DNA of 64,000 bases from Heliopora coerulea (Eukaryota > Cnidaria > Anthozoa > Scleralcyonacea > Helioporidae): NCBI GenBank assembly GCA_030142905.1, contig JASJOG010000003.1, positions 2,664,001-2,728,000 on the forward strand, given 5' to 3'. The position numbers were made by a program, and so were the translations under genes. The notes under the pieces are model-generated. The model saw only the letters and a list, made by a program, of their open reading frames with translations. It ran no database searches and was not told the origin of the DNA. Of the stretch, positions 21,028 to 32,706 are shown in pieces. How positions within the stretch are numbered: the first letter of the stretch is position 1; every line of letters starts with the position of its first letter.

Positions 21028-22084
21028 GTAAGTTAAATTTGTAAAATGACTATTTTAGGAATGCACTCTATTTTGCGATAATCCATACAAACATTCAAGC
21101 ACTGTACCGTGCATACAATATGTACTTTATGTGACATTGAAGTGCATTAAATGATACTTGTCCTCTTACAAATGAAGTAATTTTTTCATGCTGTTTATCC
21201 CTGTTTGTATCAACTAGATTGTGCATCTAAATGTCTTAGTAAATTTTTGGTTTTGCTTTAGTGTTTTTGTTGGGCCAAGAAGTGAAGGGCATTTTTTTTT
21301 GTTTTCTTATATTTCCCCTTACCCTTCTTACTTTCCACGCATAATATACTATTAGGAACATGTATAATCTCGCCTGAATAATTTACTTGCTCTAAATAAA
21401 GAAACTCACTGAGTTTAAGTTTTCTAACGCGTTTTATTACTCAAATCTGTGGACGATTAGTGGAAGAGGCAAATAAAAATGTCTCTTACCATTCTCATCA
21501 ATCTTATGTTAGACCAGGAAGCCTACAAAGCACTGTTTATGCAACTGGATTTCACAAACGCACTTGACCCAAACTTTTCTACACCATTTTTAATTCAAAA
21601 TCGCGACTGGTCACATCACATTTATGATAGGTCAAGTCAAATTCATAGAACGTCAAATCAAATGAATAAGATGCCAGATCAAATTCATAATACATCCAAG
21701 CAAACGCATAAGATATCAAACCAAGAAGACAAATCATGCCTGAGAAGGCAAATCAAATTCAAATGCCTGAGAAGGCAAGTCAAATTCAAACAACGTGAAA
21801 TCAATATCACAGGACGTTATGTCAAATTCGTACGATGTCAATTCAATAGTGATCGACGTCATGTCAATTTTGAGCGACGTCAAATCAAATGTGTAAAGTA
21901 TCAATTTAAACGGACAAGGTATTATAATTGGAACGATGCTTATTATTTGTGTCAGGCACGTTTTTAGTTTGTTACAAAAGCACGCAACGGTTAAGCTTAC
22001 ACACGGTTAATTGTGTCACATGTGCCCAATTAAATGGCAAGTTACAATCAGTTTCCAACGGGTAAATCACCCAAGTCCATAACA

Positions 22085-23111
22085 GTCGGCCAGTGCTTTT
22101 GGCAGTGAGTTACGCAGCGCATGACCAGCATAGGATCAAGTTCAGCATTGACTGCTTCATCTGCAATTTCTCATTATTCAGAACCTGTGCGCCACTTGCG
22201 TTGTTTCTGATGGCGCTACAAACAACTCTGCCTGACGTGCAGAAAGCTTTCTCTTGATTGCGCTTTTCACTACTGACCAGCATCCTTATATTCCATTCAG
22301 TGCAGGGCTGTAAGGTCCCAAGAGTGTCACTTGCACACCAAGATTCACCTCAATAATTTCAGCGTTGTCAGTAATGGAGCGTTGTCAATAACTACAGCAA
22401 TTGTGAGCAATACCTTTAATTTCACATTCATTTACAAGCCCCTACAGCCACACCAGGAAATCTTCCTTTTTCAGGCTTCCTTGCTGGATTGTATAATAGA
22501 CAACCCTTATAGTTCGTTCAATCCCACCAATGATATGCAGGTTTGGACGTGCGACGAACTGCAACAGCTCTGCGGCCTACGAAGCTCCATCTAGTTGACC
22601 GTGTGCACCGAACATTGAAATTGGTTTCGCCTTGCCACACAGTACTTTTGCCATTACGAATGGCTTCCGTCAAAGTGCGGAGAAAGTTACGACGTTTCTC
22701 CATATTTTGAACAGAATTCATGGTGGCCGGCTCATGATGCATTTTCTTGTAGGAATACATCATATCATTGACAGCGTTACTCACAGTTGTGAAGAAGACT
22801 GTCAAAGCCATCTCCAACTCAAGTTTTGCTTGCAACTCCGTCAGAGTTACGCCAGGGTTTTCAGTGATTCGCTGCTCCAAGAAATTCTTGTGGTCATTGG
22901 TGATTTTTATTCGACGTGCACCTACACGTGGCCTTGTTTCCACAACTTCACCTGCCTCTTCTTGAGGCAGGTGAAGTTGTGGAAACATGATCGGACAGTG
23001 CTGAAAGGTATGCCGTTCTCTCGATCTGTGACTTATCAGTCTTCTCCTTGTAGGAACCCCTTGACCACTCGCTTTTTCGTTGCCTCGTTCGTATTTGTTA
23101 TACCGCGGCAT
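22085..23111 (-). pseudogene. Tc1/IS630-type transposase pseudogene
   Basis: From 23111 the frame runs through a helix-turn-helix-like part (TNDHKNFLEQRITENPGVTL TEL) and HHEPATMNSVQN-EKRRNFLR, to a mutated catalytic block WQGETNFNVRCTRS, where the family has W-DE-N-N-W. Past the stop near 22518 other frames hold KKEDFLVWL, then DNAEIIE, GVQVTLLGPYSPALNGI and VKSAIKRKLSARQAEL, the DN.. and PYSP-LN-IE motifs of DDE_3 enzymes. Several frameshifts and stops make it inactive. It is the likely former source of mobility for the surrounding foldback element. Confidence 0.7.
22948..22987. repeat. Perfect inverted repeat within the transposase relic
   Basis: TTCCACAACTTCACCTGCCT is followed after a few bases by its reverse complement, AGGCAGGTGAAGTTGTGGAA. 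It could form a near-perfect 20-bp hairpin inside the pseudogene. Confidence 0.8.
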
Positions 23112-24100
23112 GACTCAGATGGGCATTTGTTCTACACATTTGCATAACCTTGGTTTCACAAGGAATTGCGCTTTGAAACCTTACCGAACTGACTGATCTA
23201 CTGGGAATTTGATTTCATAAATGCCACATTTGATTCTACGATTTACAATCTCGATTTACAATTTCGATTTGACGTCTCATGCATTTGCTTTGACATTTTG
23301 CGAATCTCTTTTGATGTCTTGCAAATTTTATGTGAAGTCGTACGAAATTGATTTGCCTTCTTGTGATTTTGCTTTGACGTCTTATGCATTTACTCTGACA
23401 TCTTATGAATTTGCCCTGACGTTCTATGACTTTGCTTTGACCTATCATACATTTGATGTGACCAGTAGCGATTTTGAATTAAAAATGATGTAGAAATAAG
23501 CATTCCAGCTATTGCGACAGGCTACCATTAAAATTAAGAAAAAAAAAATGAAATAATAATTTCTAGGCGCACTGTTTCCGGATTGCATGATAGTATCACA
23601 AAATTTAGCATTCCGTTTTGACTTGAACGAGGAAACTATGTGGTTCTTTGTCTAAAAAACAAATCTTTGCATCTTTGTGTATCATCTATGGGAAAATTCC
23701 ATTTAGTTTTCCTAATCACAAAAAATACAAATCTCGCTGAAAAAACTCATTACTGAAATCATGATTACGCTACAGTGTTGAAACAGTGAGAAAATAAATG
23801 TAAGTTGAAAGATAATGTTTTCCACCGGACGAATTTTTCACGCGAAGCGACTTTCTCTTTTGTCTCGCGGGCAAAAAACTGAAATTGGTGGGAAATCCAT
23901 TTAGTTTGTACAAAGAATTGTTAATTCGTGTGGTAAAATTTTTGTGGTAAGAATACAGCTTAAAACTCGATGAAATATGGTAACTGTGTAAATATGAGCA
24001 ACCAATCAAGCGCTAAAATACTAATATTGCATCCAATTTTTGTTGCCTTCCCAACGATACTTGCATAAATATCACAGATTTAACTTCTCAATGATCTGGG

Positions 24101-24475
24101 CAGAGGTGGCACCATTGGGGGTAGAGGGGGCAGCGGCCTCTCCATTAGGGGACCTTAGCTTCTCTGTTGGGGGAAAATGAACAATTTGTCGGGGGATTGT
24201 CACTTATGATGACGTATTTATATTTCGTACGAAATATCAGCACTTGTTATTGATTTAGCCAGGAAAGATAATAGACTCTTCTCTACAAATCATAATCCTA
24301 AAATTAAATGCTTTTTCCTGTCAGTTGTTGGGATTATTTCTTGTAAAAAATAACATGACATTTTCGACCTTAAAATCAGGAAATTATCAAAAAGAAGTGG
24401 TCCCAGCCCCTCTGATTTAGCCTCCATGTCGGGGGCCTTAGCCCATGTGTAGAGGAGTTACTGGCGCCAGCCCTG
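24101..24475. mobile_element. hAT-type MITE, 375 bp
   Basis: The ends are CAGAGGTGGCACCA and TGGCGCCAGCCCTG, flanked by GATCTGGG (24093-24100) and GATCTGAC (24476-24483), a six-of-eight match consistent with a decayed 8-bp duplication. G-rich and C-rich subterminal stretches are present. There is no coding capacity. Confidence 0.6.
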
Positions 24476-24795
24476 GATCTGACCCGGAAAACGAGTGACG
24501 TCATCAAGCAGAATTTTCGAATGCATATGTCAGGCCAACAACAAACACCAAAGTAAAAATTTAATCAGGACTCTCGACTACTCAGTGCCTTCTGCCAAAG
24601 AGAAAATACGGAATGCTGTTTTGTTTTTTTTTACTTTCATAAGATCTTTAAAATATCAAAGGAGGAGACTGAGGAAGCTAGAGACAAGACTCCTTTGAGG
24701 ATAAACTTAAAATTTTGTTCTCGATGCATAATTACGCGTAGATATATCTTGTTTGTAGGAGACTGTGGTATTGAAAGTTTTCTGTTCTATTCCAG

Positions 24796-24868
24796 GTGTG
24801 ATTTTTTTGTTTATCAAGCCATTGATGCTCCACCAATAAAAGCTACTGACAATCAGTTTGATAGAAAG
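24796..24868 (+). CDS. OTUD4: OTUD4 exon: CDFFVYQAIDAPP
   Basis: The acceptor ATTCCAG supplies G to complete Lys; it then reads CDFFVYQAIDAPPIKATDNQ FDRK and ends at GTACTT, phase 0. It aligns with the DF-IY-EP..P--VT-N-F--K stretch of OTUD4, the strands preceding the catalytic His. Confidence 0.92.
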
Positions 24869-24957
24869 GTACTTTTCTAGGACTCTAATTTTCTTTCATA
24901 TTACTATAACATATGAAACAGTCCGTCATCTCAGCTCCTTCAATTATATTTTTGCAG

Positions 24958-25039
24958 ATCATGCTTTGTTACTCTAATGGAAATCACTATGACAGCATTT
25001 ATCCTTATCCCCATACGAAGAATCTTGCTCTATGCCAGT
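24958..25039 (+). CDS. OTUD4: OTUD4 exon: catalytic His, SNGNHYDSIYP
   Basis: It reads IMLCYSNGNHYDSIYPYPHT and KNLALCQ plus one base of Ser, from acceptor TTTTTGCAG to donor GTAAGA. The His of NHYD completes the OTU triad with Asp37 and Cys40. LCFSNGNHYD is a hallmark of OTUD4 and relatives. Confidence 0.94.
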
Positions 25040-25603
25040 GTAAGAGAACAATTGCTTGGCCTTGTAGCTTATTTTGCCTCGACCGTATGGTTTGAAAATG
25101 TCCTATGTTAGAGAGATTACAACTAAGCGCACGTCTTTTTCTGTATTAGCCCCTTGTCAGCTTTCCATTCTGGAAACAGATTCTACTAATTTCATGTGAT
25201 TTTCTCAATATATCCAATTACCAGAGAGATCTTCCATCTGCTGCCTATCGCTGTTAAGACGTACCACATGCAGGTCTTGGAATCCTGTACTCTAAAATTA
25301 AAGCTATACAATGTCATCTGGTATATGGTAAAATGTTTGCCTTATGTTTGAGGACATTACTTGCTCTTCTGCAAGGGTGAAATTCACTGGTAAAGATTTT
25401 CCGTTTCCGTGTCATTCAGGCGATTCTTTAGAAGTTGTTGAAGCTTAAAGAATTTTTCCAAAATGTTTTTTTTTTAAATTTAGATTTCGACAACCTGCTC
25501 CCCAGCGTTACTTAATACATTAAGTAAATATTTTTCTCTTGATGTAATGTTTGATATAGCTCTGCACCACAGAAATATTTCATTTTTTGTTTTGTTTGTG
25601 TAG

Positions 25604-25807
25604 CAATTGTATTTGAATTACTTTATGGAAAAGTTTTTCCAAAATTGGTGTTGACGGATCCGGTAAATAAACTCACAAATATCCAAGAACAAGCAGAAAA
25701 CCATAGTGAGCGGGATCCTGTCGAGCAAAGTGTGGTCAATGGTTACGCCAGTGAAAACAGTGTCGAAGATGAAGAAGGCTGGACCAAAGTGATGAGCAGA
25801 AAACAAG
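25604..25807 (+). CDS. OTUD4: OTUD4 exon: CQSIVFELLYGKVF and acidic linker
   Basis: The 204-base exon begins by finishing the Ser of CQS and continues IVFELLYGKVFPKLVLTDPV. This corresponds to the CQSLLYELLYEKVFK helix that follows the OTU domain in vertebrate OTUD4. The rest is a polar acidic linker with SENSVEDEEGWTKVMSRKQ. The donor is GTTGTC, an acceptable but weak site, phase 1. Confidence 0.9.
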
Positions 25808-26049
25808 GTTGTCACACTTCTCTTAAGATAATACTCACCTCTGAGAACCTTTAAATTCTCTGTGTGCTTTTTACATGTATATTTACATGTAGTTGAAATG
25901 ACTTCAAGCTTGAATTACTGTCCGGCCTGACTCGCTTTTTTCAACTGGTGAAGGGGACGCCTCAAATCTGAGCATCTTGATGCCGCCCAGTGACGTCACG
26001 TAAGGTTGTTTGAAAACCTTTCCATTGATCTATCTTGCCGTGATTATAA

Positions 26050-26239
26050 GGGCTCATTTACACGATACGACTGTCGTATATGATTGCTCATTTTGATGTA
26101 TCCGATTCAGTCAAAGGAGTCTTCAGGTCCAATTGCAACATTCGTGAGCAAATAGCAAGCAGGAATTGTGCTTTTATCCCATAATCGCATACGCCAAAGT
26201 GAAGAATCGTATACGACAATTGTATCGTGTGGATAGGCC
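26050..26239. mobile_element. Small MITE, 190 bp, Harbinger-like
   Basis: The left GGGCTCATTTACACGATACG and right TACGACAATTGTATCGTGTG..GGCC ends are imperfect inverted repeats, flanked by ATAA on each side (26046-26049 and 26240-26243). Size and ends resemble PIF/Harbinger MITEs, whose duplications are TWA. The 70-codon minus frame across it is not a gene. Confidence 0.55.
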
Positions 26240-26980
26240 ATAACATTTCTGGTTTCCTTGTTATGTACTGCTACAAGCTTTTCATGTCCATTAGCGTGGA
26301 TTAAAGCTATTGAAAACAAAGTTAGCTTCGACGTTTGTCCTTCGGTTCACTGCCTTTAAAATGGCTCCCAGAACGTTACGACTTACGAGTTACATATCTT
26401 TGAAGAAAACCATGAAATTAAGTGCTAATTCGTCAGCTACCGGTTCAATGGTTATTAGTGGCTGGCGAACTGGTAGCCAGGTTCAAGAGGTTGTGCAGGT
26501 CTTCGGACATTAGAATTTTCACGTTTACTTGCACAGAAGGGGAAGAGCACATTTCGCTCAAACTTCAGTTTGACAAATTTCTCCTTACCTAGGCCGATTG
26601 TTGAAATGAACAAAAAATGAGAGAAGCTAAAAAACAAATCATTTGGTCTCACTATGATATTAAAACTGGCTTGGAATGATTGGCGATTGATATAGATTAG
26701 TTTTGAAGAACGCGATTGTATTTTGATGTAGGGGTAAAACGAAAATCCTGCTTGGGTGTCGACTGAAAACAATTTTCATTTTCGAATTGCACTTCAAAAG
26801 AAAAGCAAAATAGAAAAGGCATTCTACGTCTTTTCAATTACAAGTGAAGTCGCCAAGACTTTCATGATAAGTGTTTTAGCATTCAGAAAGTCGTCTATAA
26901 AGTGATATTAATGTGATTTACTGGAAAAAACATGAGCCGCGACAGATATTAGCTGCAGTTAACATAAGCCGCAACACCAG

Positions 26981-27162
26981 TATAAAGCACGTAAGGCAGG
27001 TGTTATAAAGCACCTAAGGCAGGTGTTAAAGCACGTAAGGCAGGCGTTATAAAGCACGTAAGGCAGGTGTTATAAAGCACGTAAGGCAGGTGCTATAAAG
27101 CACGTAAGGCAGGTGTTATAAAGCACGTAAGGCAGGTGTTATAAAGCACGTAAGGCAGGTGT
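26981..27162. repeat. 23-bp minisatellite, eight copies
   Basis: There are eight head-to-tail units built on AAAGCACGTAAGGCAGGTG. Seven are 23 bp and the third is 21 bp (two bases lost). Units differ by at most one or two bases, so the array is young or recently homogenised. It lies in an OTUD4 intron. Confidence 0.95.
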
Positions 27163-27417
27163 TCACGACCTTCAACGCACTGTTCAAGGCGTGCAACCGT
27201 AACTGTGTAATTACGCTAATCAGGTTTTTTATTTTTATTCCAAGTTTTAATAGGTCAAATTCTAGAAACCATATTTCGTATTTCCTCTGTTTAGTCCCCT
27301 GAGTGCTTTTTTTTCAGCGTTCTGGACTGGGGCCTTAATAAATTTCCATGTTCTTTAGAAATTCATATTAGTGCAGATATATTACACTAACGCTGATATA
27401 TACCGACTTTTAATGTA

Positions 27418-27580
27418 AGCCTAGTTTACACATAATCATAATCACAGCGACATACACAAGTCCAGTTAGCACTTCACGGTCAACTGAACTCATTGTTCTT
27501 CGCATGTACAACGGTGTAAAGTATGACGTACTTACTGCGCTTGCGTACGTCGCTATGATTATGTTGATGGCGAACGTTTG
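27418..27580. repeat. Inverted-repeat MITE candidate
   Basis: ATAATCATAATCACAGCGAC near 27433 pairs with GTCGCTATGATTATG near 27550. The interval is the size of a small MITE, but ends and duplication are unclear. Confidence 0.4.
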
Positions 27581-27805
27581 AACCATGCTGAAATGAACGT
27601 GTTCTGTTCATAAAACGTTATCGCATTGGAGTCGTATTTCCATTTTGAAAGGTACATGCTTTTCAATGAATAGAACTACTCCATCAAAGGTAGGGGGGCT
27701 TATTAGAAGAAGGGCTAAAAAGGGAGGCAAGGGTCTAGATAGATGAAATACGATACTAATTAGTCATCGAAGAATTTGATTTTTAGACGTTCTGTTTACA
27801 TACAG

Positions 27806-27976
27806 GGAAAGCTTTGACTAAGAATCAGAAAATTTCATCTGAATTGTACATGGAGCAGTCGAAGGCGTCACCTGTTGCTGAAAATAGTTCGAAACTTCAT
27901 TGGGAAATCATGAGGTCTGTCGATCCTGCTGGTTACCGGAATATTGAGTTAGAAGTGTGGGAAGAAATGAGAAAAG
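27806..27976 (+). CDS. OTUD4: OTUD4 exon: PAGYRNIELEVWEEMRK
   Basis: Acceptor TTTACATACAG, donor GTAAAG, phase 1 on both sides. After a polar stretch it reads KLHWEIMRSVDPAGYRNIEL EVWEEMRK, aligning with LSRKVLKSLNPAVYRNVEYEIW of OTUD4, a segment between the OTU and Tudor-like parts. The open frame continues past the donor to 28095, but the next exon fits the spliced form. Confidence 0.9.
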
Positions 27977-28893
27977 GTAAAGACTATGAAGCAAAACGTA
28001 AAAAACACAAAGTATTGACAAATAATATTATGATATTCTGCGAATATATAATGGTAAAATATGATGCAGAGTTGAACGTGTTTACTGGAAAATAAAAGGG
28101 AAAACCTGAAATTAATGGTGGACTAAATCTTAACCATATCAAATGCATTCGAGCTGTAAGATACGACGAAAAATCGAAGTCAAATGCTGATTAAGCCATT
28201 AAGGAAATAACATTAATGCAGACTTAGTTATTCGGCTTTCGATTTTTTTCGTTTGTTTTGAACGCTGCTTTTGTCTCAGAAGCGGCACTTAAATTTCATG
28301 TAAATTTATTTTCTTGTTACTTCGTGTTTTTCTAACTAGGACTGGACTGCTTGCCGATAGTTATATCAACAACTGTTAAATTGCCATGTGCAAATTTTTC
28401 AGACTTACCCTGAGAGAAATCATGAGTGGCTATTTCATGGAGCGAGATCATAATATTTTACAGCTAAATCAATCTATATACGATTGTGCGATAAGTGCGA
28501 TAAACAGGTTACAACCTACAGACAAAAATTAAATGAAGAATATAAATTGATGAACAGTGATGCTTAAAATTTAGCAGTCTTAACCAAATCTTGACTTGTC
28601 TCATTTATCAGGCAACTGGGTTTTTATTTTCGTTCATGCTAACTTTTATTCACTGTCGTAAGTAATTGAAATCGTGTGAGAAAAGCAGTAATGATGTCAA
28701 AAACCTATTGTTCGAAGTCATTTCGGAAACAGTCATTGAAGATATGCTGCGTTGTGGACCGGAGAAGTCATTGCTTAACGACTATTCAGCATAGGTCAAT
28801 TAACAAACAATGTAGAAAAATGTAGTTGTAATATATGATGAATTACCTTACACACCTTTGGTAGTTGATAATAGATTTTAATTTTGGATATAG

Positions 28894-28958
28894 AACAGCA
28901 GCAAAAAGATCAAACAGTTGCTGCAACAATCCAGTTTAAAAAAGGAGACCGATGTCAG
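28894..28958 (+). CDS. OTUD4: OTUD4 exon: QFKKGDRCQ
   Basis: It reads EQQQKDQTVAATIQFKKGDR CQ. It corresponds to the QQKRDYSIAAGLQYEVGDKCQ stretch of OTUD4, the first strand of its Tudor-like module. Donor GTTAGC, phase 0 out. Confidence 0.88.
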
Positions 28959-29133
28959 GTTAGCGAAATTCACATTTAGCCTTGCGTATTTGAAAGTTGG
29001 GTTTCCTTTCGATTTCCATGTTGGTCCTGTATACTTTCCTTAGTCCCATCATTTAATCAACGACAAAATATTGGAAGTATTACTTATATATTGTAAAGCT
29101 AATTTTATGTGTTGTTGCTGTTTTCAATATTAG

Positions 29134-29202
29134 GTCAAACATACTTCGACTGATCAGTTATACGCAGCAGTCATTAATGATGTTTTTGAGAAAGCATGCA
29201 AG
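29134..29202 (+). CDS. OTUD4: OTUD4 exon: Tudor-like strands
   Basis: 23 codons (VKHTSTDQLYAAVINDVFEK ACK) between acceptor TTCAATATTAG and donor GTAAGT. A V-----G-LY-A-V-----E pattern after GDRCQ is that of a Tudor-like barrel. Phase 0 on both sides. Confidence 0.85.
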
Positions 29203-29919
29203 GTAAGTAACGTTGAAAACTTTCTTTTTTCTTTCTGTATGAGAGGTAGGCTAGTTGGAAGGATTACCCTGTCTCGAGCTGTGGGTCGTGTACCCACTTT
29301 AAATCGCAATGTTCTTGAGAAAACGATACTATACAATGTTTTTGATTCATAAAGGTGAGGGATATTCTAAGATAGTCTGGGTACAGCACTGTAAGGATGG
29401 GTCTGAACCATTTTCTCTAATGTGCTGGGTGAATGTATTTGTATGGGAGATATAGTAATGGGCCAGTCGAATCCACTGTTGAAGACAGGACCTGTTGTAC
29501 GATCTGTTTAGTTTGTTTGGTGAATCCCCAAGCGAACAGTTGTATTGAATCCTGAAAGGAGAAGGTGGTCTGTGGATAAGTAAGTATGGCAGGATGGAAG
29601 TATTAGGCGTGGCATGACTGTCGGCACTCGCTCGTTTGCACGCCAACCGGCAGCGCATATGTTGCAAAAATTGACGTATTGCGAAGCGACTGTGTAGATT
29701 CCTCGGCGTAGACATCCGTCGCATTCTGCAGAGTGTTCACTCCCCTCCCGATGGGAGGCGGAATCAGGAAGGTATAAAGTGCAGGGACAAATTGTGGACA
29801 GTTTGCTTTATTTTTTACCCCAACGGGTCATACTTCGTTCTGAATCTCAGGTTATTCTGGGTCTTGCCTGGTCTGTTGCGCAGTTTCCTAAAATTAGCTC
29901 GCCTAAAACTATTTTAGTA
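29203..29919. other. Intron with an unassigned minus frame
   Basis: A 125-codon minus-strand frame (29347-29724) is rich in Arg, Ser and Pro, without recognisable motifs. It is treated as chance or mobile-element residue. Nothing else was seen. Confidence 0.3.
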
Positions 29920-29927
29920 CTAGGAAC

Positions 29928-30664
29928 CAGTGTTGCAGGACTCGAGTCCGGACTTGTGTGCTAAACTCGGACTTGTGTGCTAAACTCGGACTCGTGTGCT
30001 AAACTCGGACTCGTGTGCTAAACTCGGACTCGTGGACGGTGGACTTCGACTCTGCTGGGAAAGACTCGGACTTGGACTCGAGTAGTCGTGACTGTAGAGA
30101 CTAGTGCAAGTCCAGTACGAGCCTAGCTAAATTTCAGTGCTTTTTCTTTTTTTCGATCAATTTTGGGTCGAAGGATTGTATAAAATATTCGGCGGCGTCT
30201 TGTGTGCGCCAACATTCAGTTTTAAATCTTACAGTCAGAGAAAATGCCCATAACTGTGCAAGCTGGCAATGAAACCACTTTCAGTGCTAGCATTAAATTT
30301 TCCATTAGAAAGGTTTTACTCTCATGGAGATCTGATCATGCGTTCTCATCGTACAATGCTCGAAGCAGAAATGCTCTCTTGATTCGCTTTGTTTTTGAAG
30401 TTCAATCAATCATTTTGCTGTGAATTGTGAAAGTGAAATTAAAATGTCAGAGATATCTCGGTAAATGTCCTCATTACAGTCTTTATCTCTGCGACGTATG
30501 GGGTGCCACGTGGCTGTTTATTTACAGAAGCATGAAGTTTATGGGTTGAAAAGTCGGACTTGAACTCGAAACGTTAAGGATTCGGGCTAGAGAGAGGTTG
30601 ACTCGGATTGATATCGTCGGACTCGGTCTTGGACTCGGATTTGGTGGACTTGACTACAACACTG
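29928..30664. mobile_element. hAT-type MITE with 19-bp internal repeats, 737 bp
   Basis: The left end is CAGTGTTGCAGGACTCGAG; the right end reads GTGGACTTGACTACAACACTG. Flanks CTAGGAAC (29920-29927) and TTACGAAC (30665-30672) agree at six of eight positions. Just inside the left end are four to five copies of CTCGGACTYGTGTGCTAAA. The right end has GGACTCGG-type words. No transposase. Confidence 0.6.
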
Positions 30665-31179
30665 TTACGAACTAATATGAGAGCCTTAGGAAATTCTAAA
30701 CACAGTGCTACGATGTAGCCCATCCAAGAAGGGAATTTAACAGAGCGTAGAACTTCATTGGAGTTATATGTGCTATGCGATATATTTCGAAATCCAAGAG
30801 GCGAGCAAGGGCCAGAAAGGGGAGGACGGCTTTTAGGGGATTATCAGGGTGAGCTTGGCTTTAATCGTATGCATTAAAATGAGGAGGTTAGACAGGTGAG
30901 GAAGCGCTGAATCATGGAGGCAGTTTTCCCCTGCCCAATTTTGAAAATAGGCATGTTCCCCCGACAAGTGCATTCCAGAACCTCGAAAAGAATTAGCCTG
31001 CCTTGCCGTTTTTGTGGTTTTCGAAGCAGTCAATGGTGTGAGGACCGAACCAAGTATCCAATTCGTGGAAAACTCAGGGCGATTTCCCCGTTGTCACTGA
31101 CCATGATCTTACTCAGGTAAACTACTTTTACCAAATGAAATTGAACACTTCAAGAAAACGTCAAATTTTTTCAAAGTAA

Positions 31180-31211
31180 ACATGTTTCGGCAAACGTATG
31201 CCATCATCAGT
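31180..31211 (-). ncRNA. Hammerhead-like motif, CUGAUGA core
   Basis: The minus strand reads ACUGAUGA UGGCAUACGUUUGCC GAAACAUG, with a GGCA/UGCC stem II and the canonical CUGAUGA. It is the only copy in the window with U at position 7. Surrounding DNA (about 31120-31450) looks like a decayed Penelope terminal repeat, without coding sequence. Confidence 0.45.
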
Positions 31212-32160
31212 ACAATATAAAACTAACAAACTATTTACAGGCTATATATGTGATTACGATATGCTAATTAAAATACCAGAGATGTGATTCATCTAATGAA
31301 TTACTCGAATGAGACAACTACTGAGAGATATGCTAATTGTGAAACAGGAACTATATTTACATGATAAATGGCTTACTGATATGGTGTAAGAGAAGAGACG
31401 GTAGTGTGAAAATTATAAACTGAAAATTGTGTTAAAATGATGAACTTGGACATTAAGTTCAGGATTAACCTTGTTTATGTGTAGAGCTTTTCGAGAGATC
31501 TGGGAATCCATTGGATAGCTGTTAATCTTGGGGTTGTGATGGGCAGAGAAAATCGCAAACACTAACTTGGGGACATTCTACTTCATGGAACCTACTTTGG
31601 TAATCTTGGCCGCCCCTTGAACGTTAGTCTACCACTTTACTCTCGAATTCCTAATAATGGGTTCATAAATCTATACTGCGAAGTTTATAGAAACTAGCTC
31701 TCAATAAATAGAACTTGTTGCTCTTTCATCTTCAGTGGACATTCGGTGTACAACGGAGTTCTCATCATGTATATGAGCTGCCTGTGCTGTTTGGCTTATG
31801 TCCGAGTAGATGATTCACTGGTCTCGTGTTGTACGCCCGTTTACAGCATGCATGTTGGCTTTCCAAAATTCATACAGGAGGGGGCAGTATTTGTCTGTTT
31901 TAAAGAAGAAATCCCGGTCTGGAACGCTTACTAGCGAAATCTGGCTGTATCAGTTGTAATTATTATGAGGTCGCCCATTATTGCATCCATGGACATAGTC
32001 GTCTGGACTGTGGAGGCCGAATTTTGGCGAACGTTTTAGGAGAACTGGGCTGCAAAGGCCATCGCCGCGAGCTTGGTCACGAATTGATAATGAATTGATA
32101 TTTTCTGTGTTAGTTAATAGAATACTAATTAAATTAATCAATAATTCGTATCCAAGCTTT
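31212..32160. other. OTUD4 intron, no feature supported
   Basis: A plus-strand interval after an AG at about 31736 (WTFGVQRSSHHVYELPVLFG) looks superficially exon-like, but it does not give the phase needed by the next OTUD4 exon. Nothing else was recognised. Confidence 0.35.
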
Positions 32161-32166
32161 CGACAC

Positions 32167-32250
32167 CGGCCTCAGAGCTCAGCTGGCAAAGCATTGCTCT
32201 AGATTCACATGGTCGCTTGGTCGATACCCATCCGAAGTTGCCATAGTGGC
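32167..32250 (+). repeat. tRNA-like SINE head candidate
   Basis: AGCTCAGCTGGCAAAGC resembles a tRNA D-arm / A box, and GGTCGATACCC about 35 bases later resembles a B box. The acceptor stem does not pair, so it is at best a decayed tRNA-derived SINE. Confidence 0.35.
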
Positions 32251-32706
32251 ATTTGTCGCAGCTGGGCCCGGATGGATCTTAAAATCTCTCTTACACTCGA
32301 AAATTTCCTTCATCAAATACAAACTCCATTTGGTGACACTGAAGTCGACTCTATTCACTTACACTACCCTATGGGAAGCTGATAAATAACTGTTTGATAG
32401 AGTGCGTGACGAGCGGGTGGTGTTTTAAGGTGGCTGGTTGTTGGCAAAAGCTAGTGGTATAGAGGTTTAGGATCAGTGGACTTTTTATCTCAATAGGATT
32501 GCGTTAAGAGTGAAAGTGACAGGCAACGTTATGCTGGCTTTCAATAGTTAACTATTTTCGACCAATCTTACTTATTATCGTAAAATAGGCTTTTTACTAA
32601 GTATGTTAATGATTACGTCCCATGGCATTTGAACAACTACAGATTCATGTAATTCTGTTTTTTACTCATGACGTTCATCCTCAAGTAACTCTTGTTTCAC
32701 TTTTAG

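Larger units (their letters stand above)
21582..23490. mobile_element. Tc1/mariner-type foldback element, 1.9 kb
   Basis: Flanked by TA (21580-21581 and 23491-23492). Inverted ends start CACCATTTTTAATTCAAAAT (left) and match the right end, then continue through ACTGGTCACATCA and ATGATAGGTCAA. The terminal regions, about 380 and 270 bases, are built of degenerate copies of a CGTCAAATCAAATTC word, inverted on the other side. The centre carries a decayed DDE transposase on the minus strand. Short frames through the subrepeats are not genes. Confidence 0.75.

Noticed and set aside
21479..21967. 162-codon frame with repeated QIKF/QVKF words, and the similar frame at 23221-23493
   Set aside because: Translation of the terminal subrepeat arrays of the Tc1-type foldback element.
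29347..29724. 125-codon minus-strand frame
   Set aside because: Arg/Ser/Pro-rich but without a domain, splice partner or repeat relation that I could show.
31736..31810. Exon-like stretch WTFGVQRSSHHVYELPVLFG
   Set aside because: Good acceptor, but the phase does not fit the next OTUD4 exon, while the 26-base exon at 32707 fits exactly.
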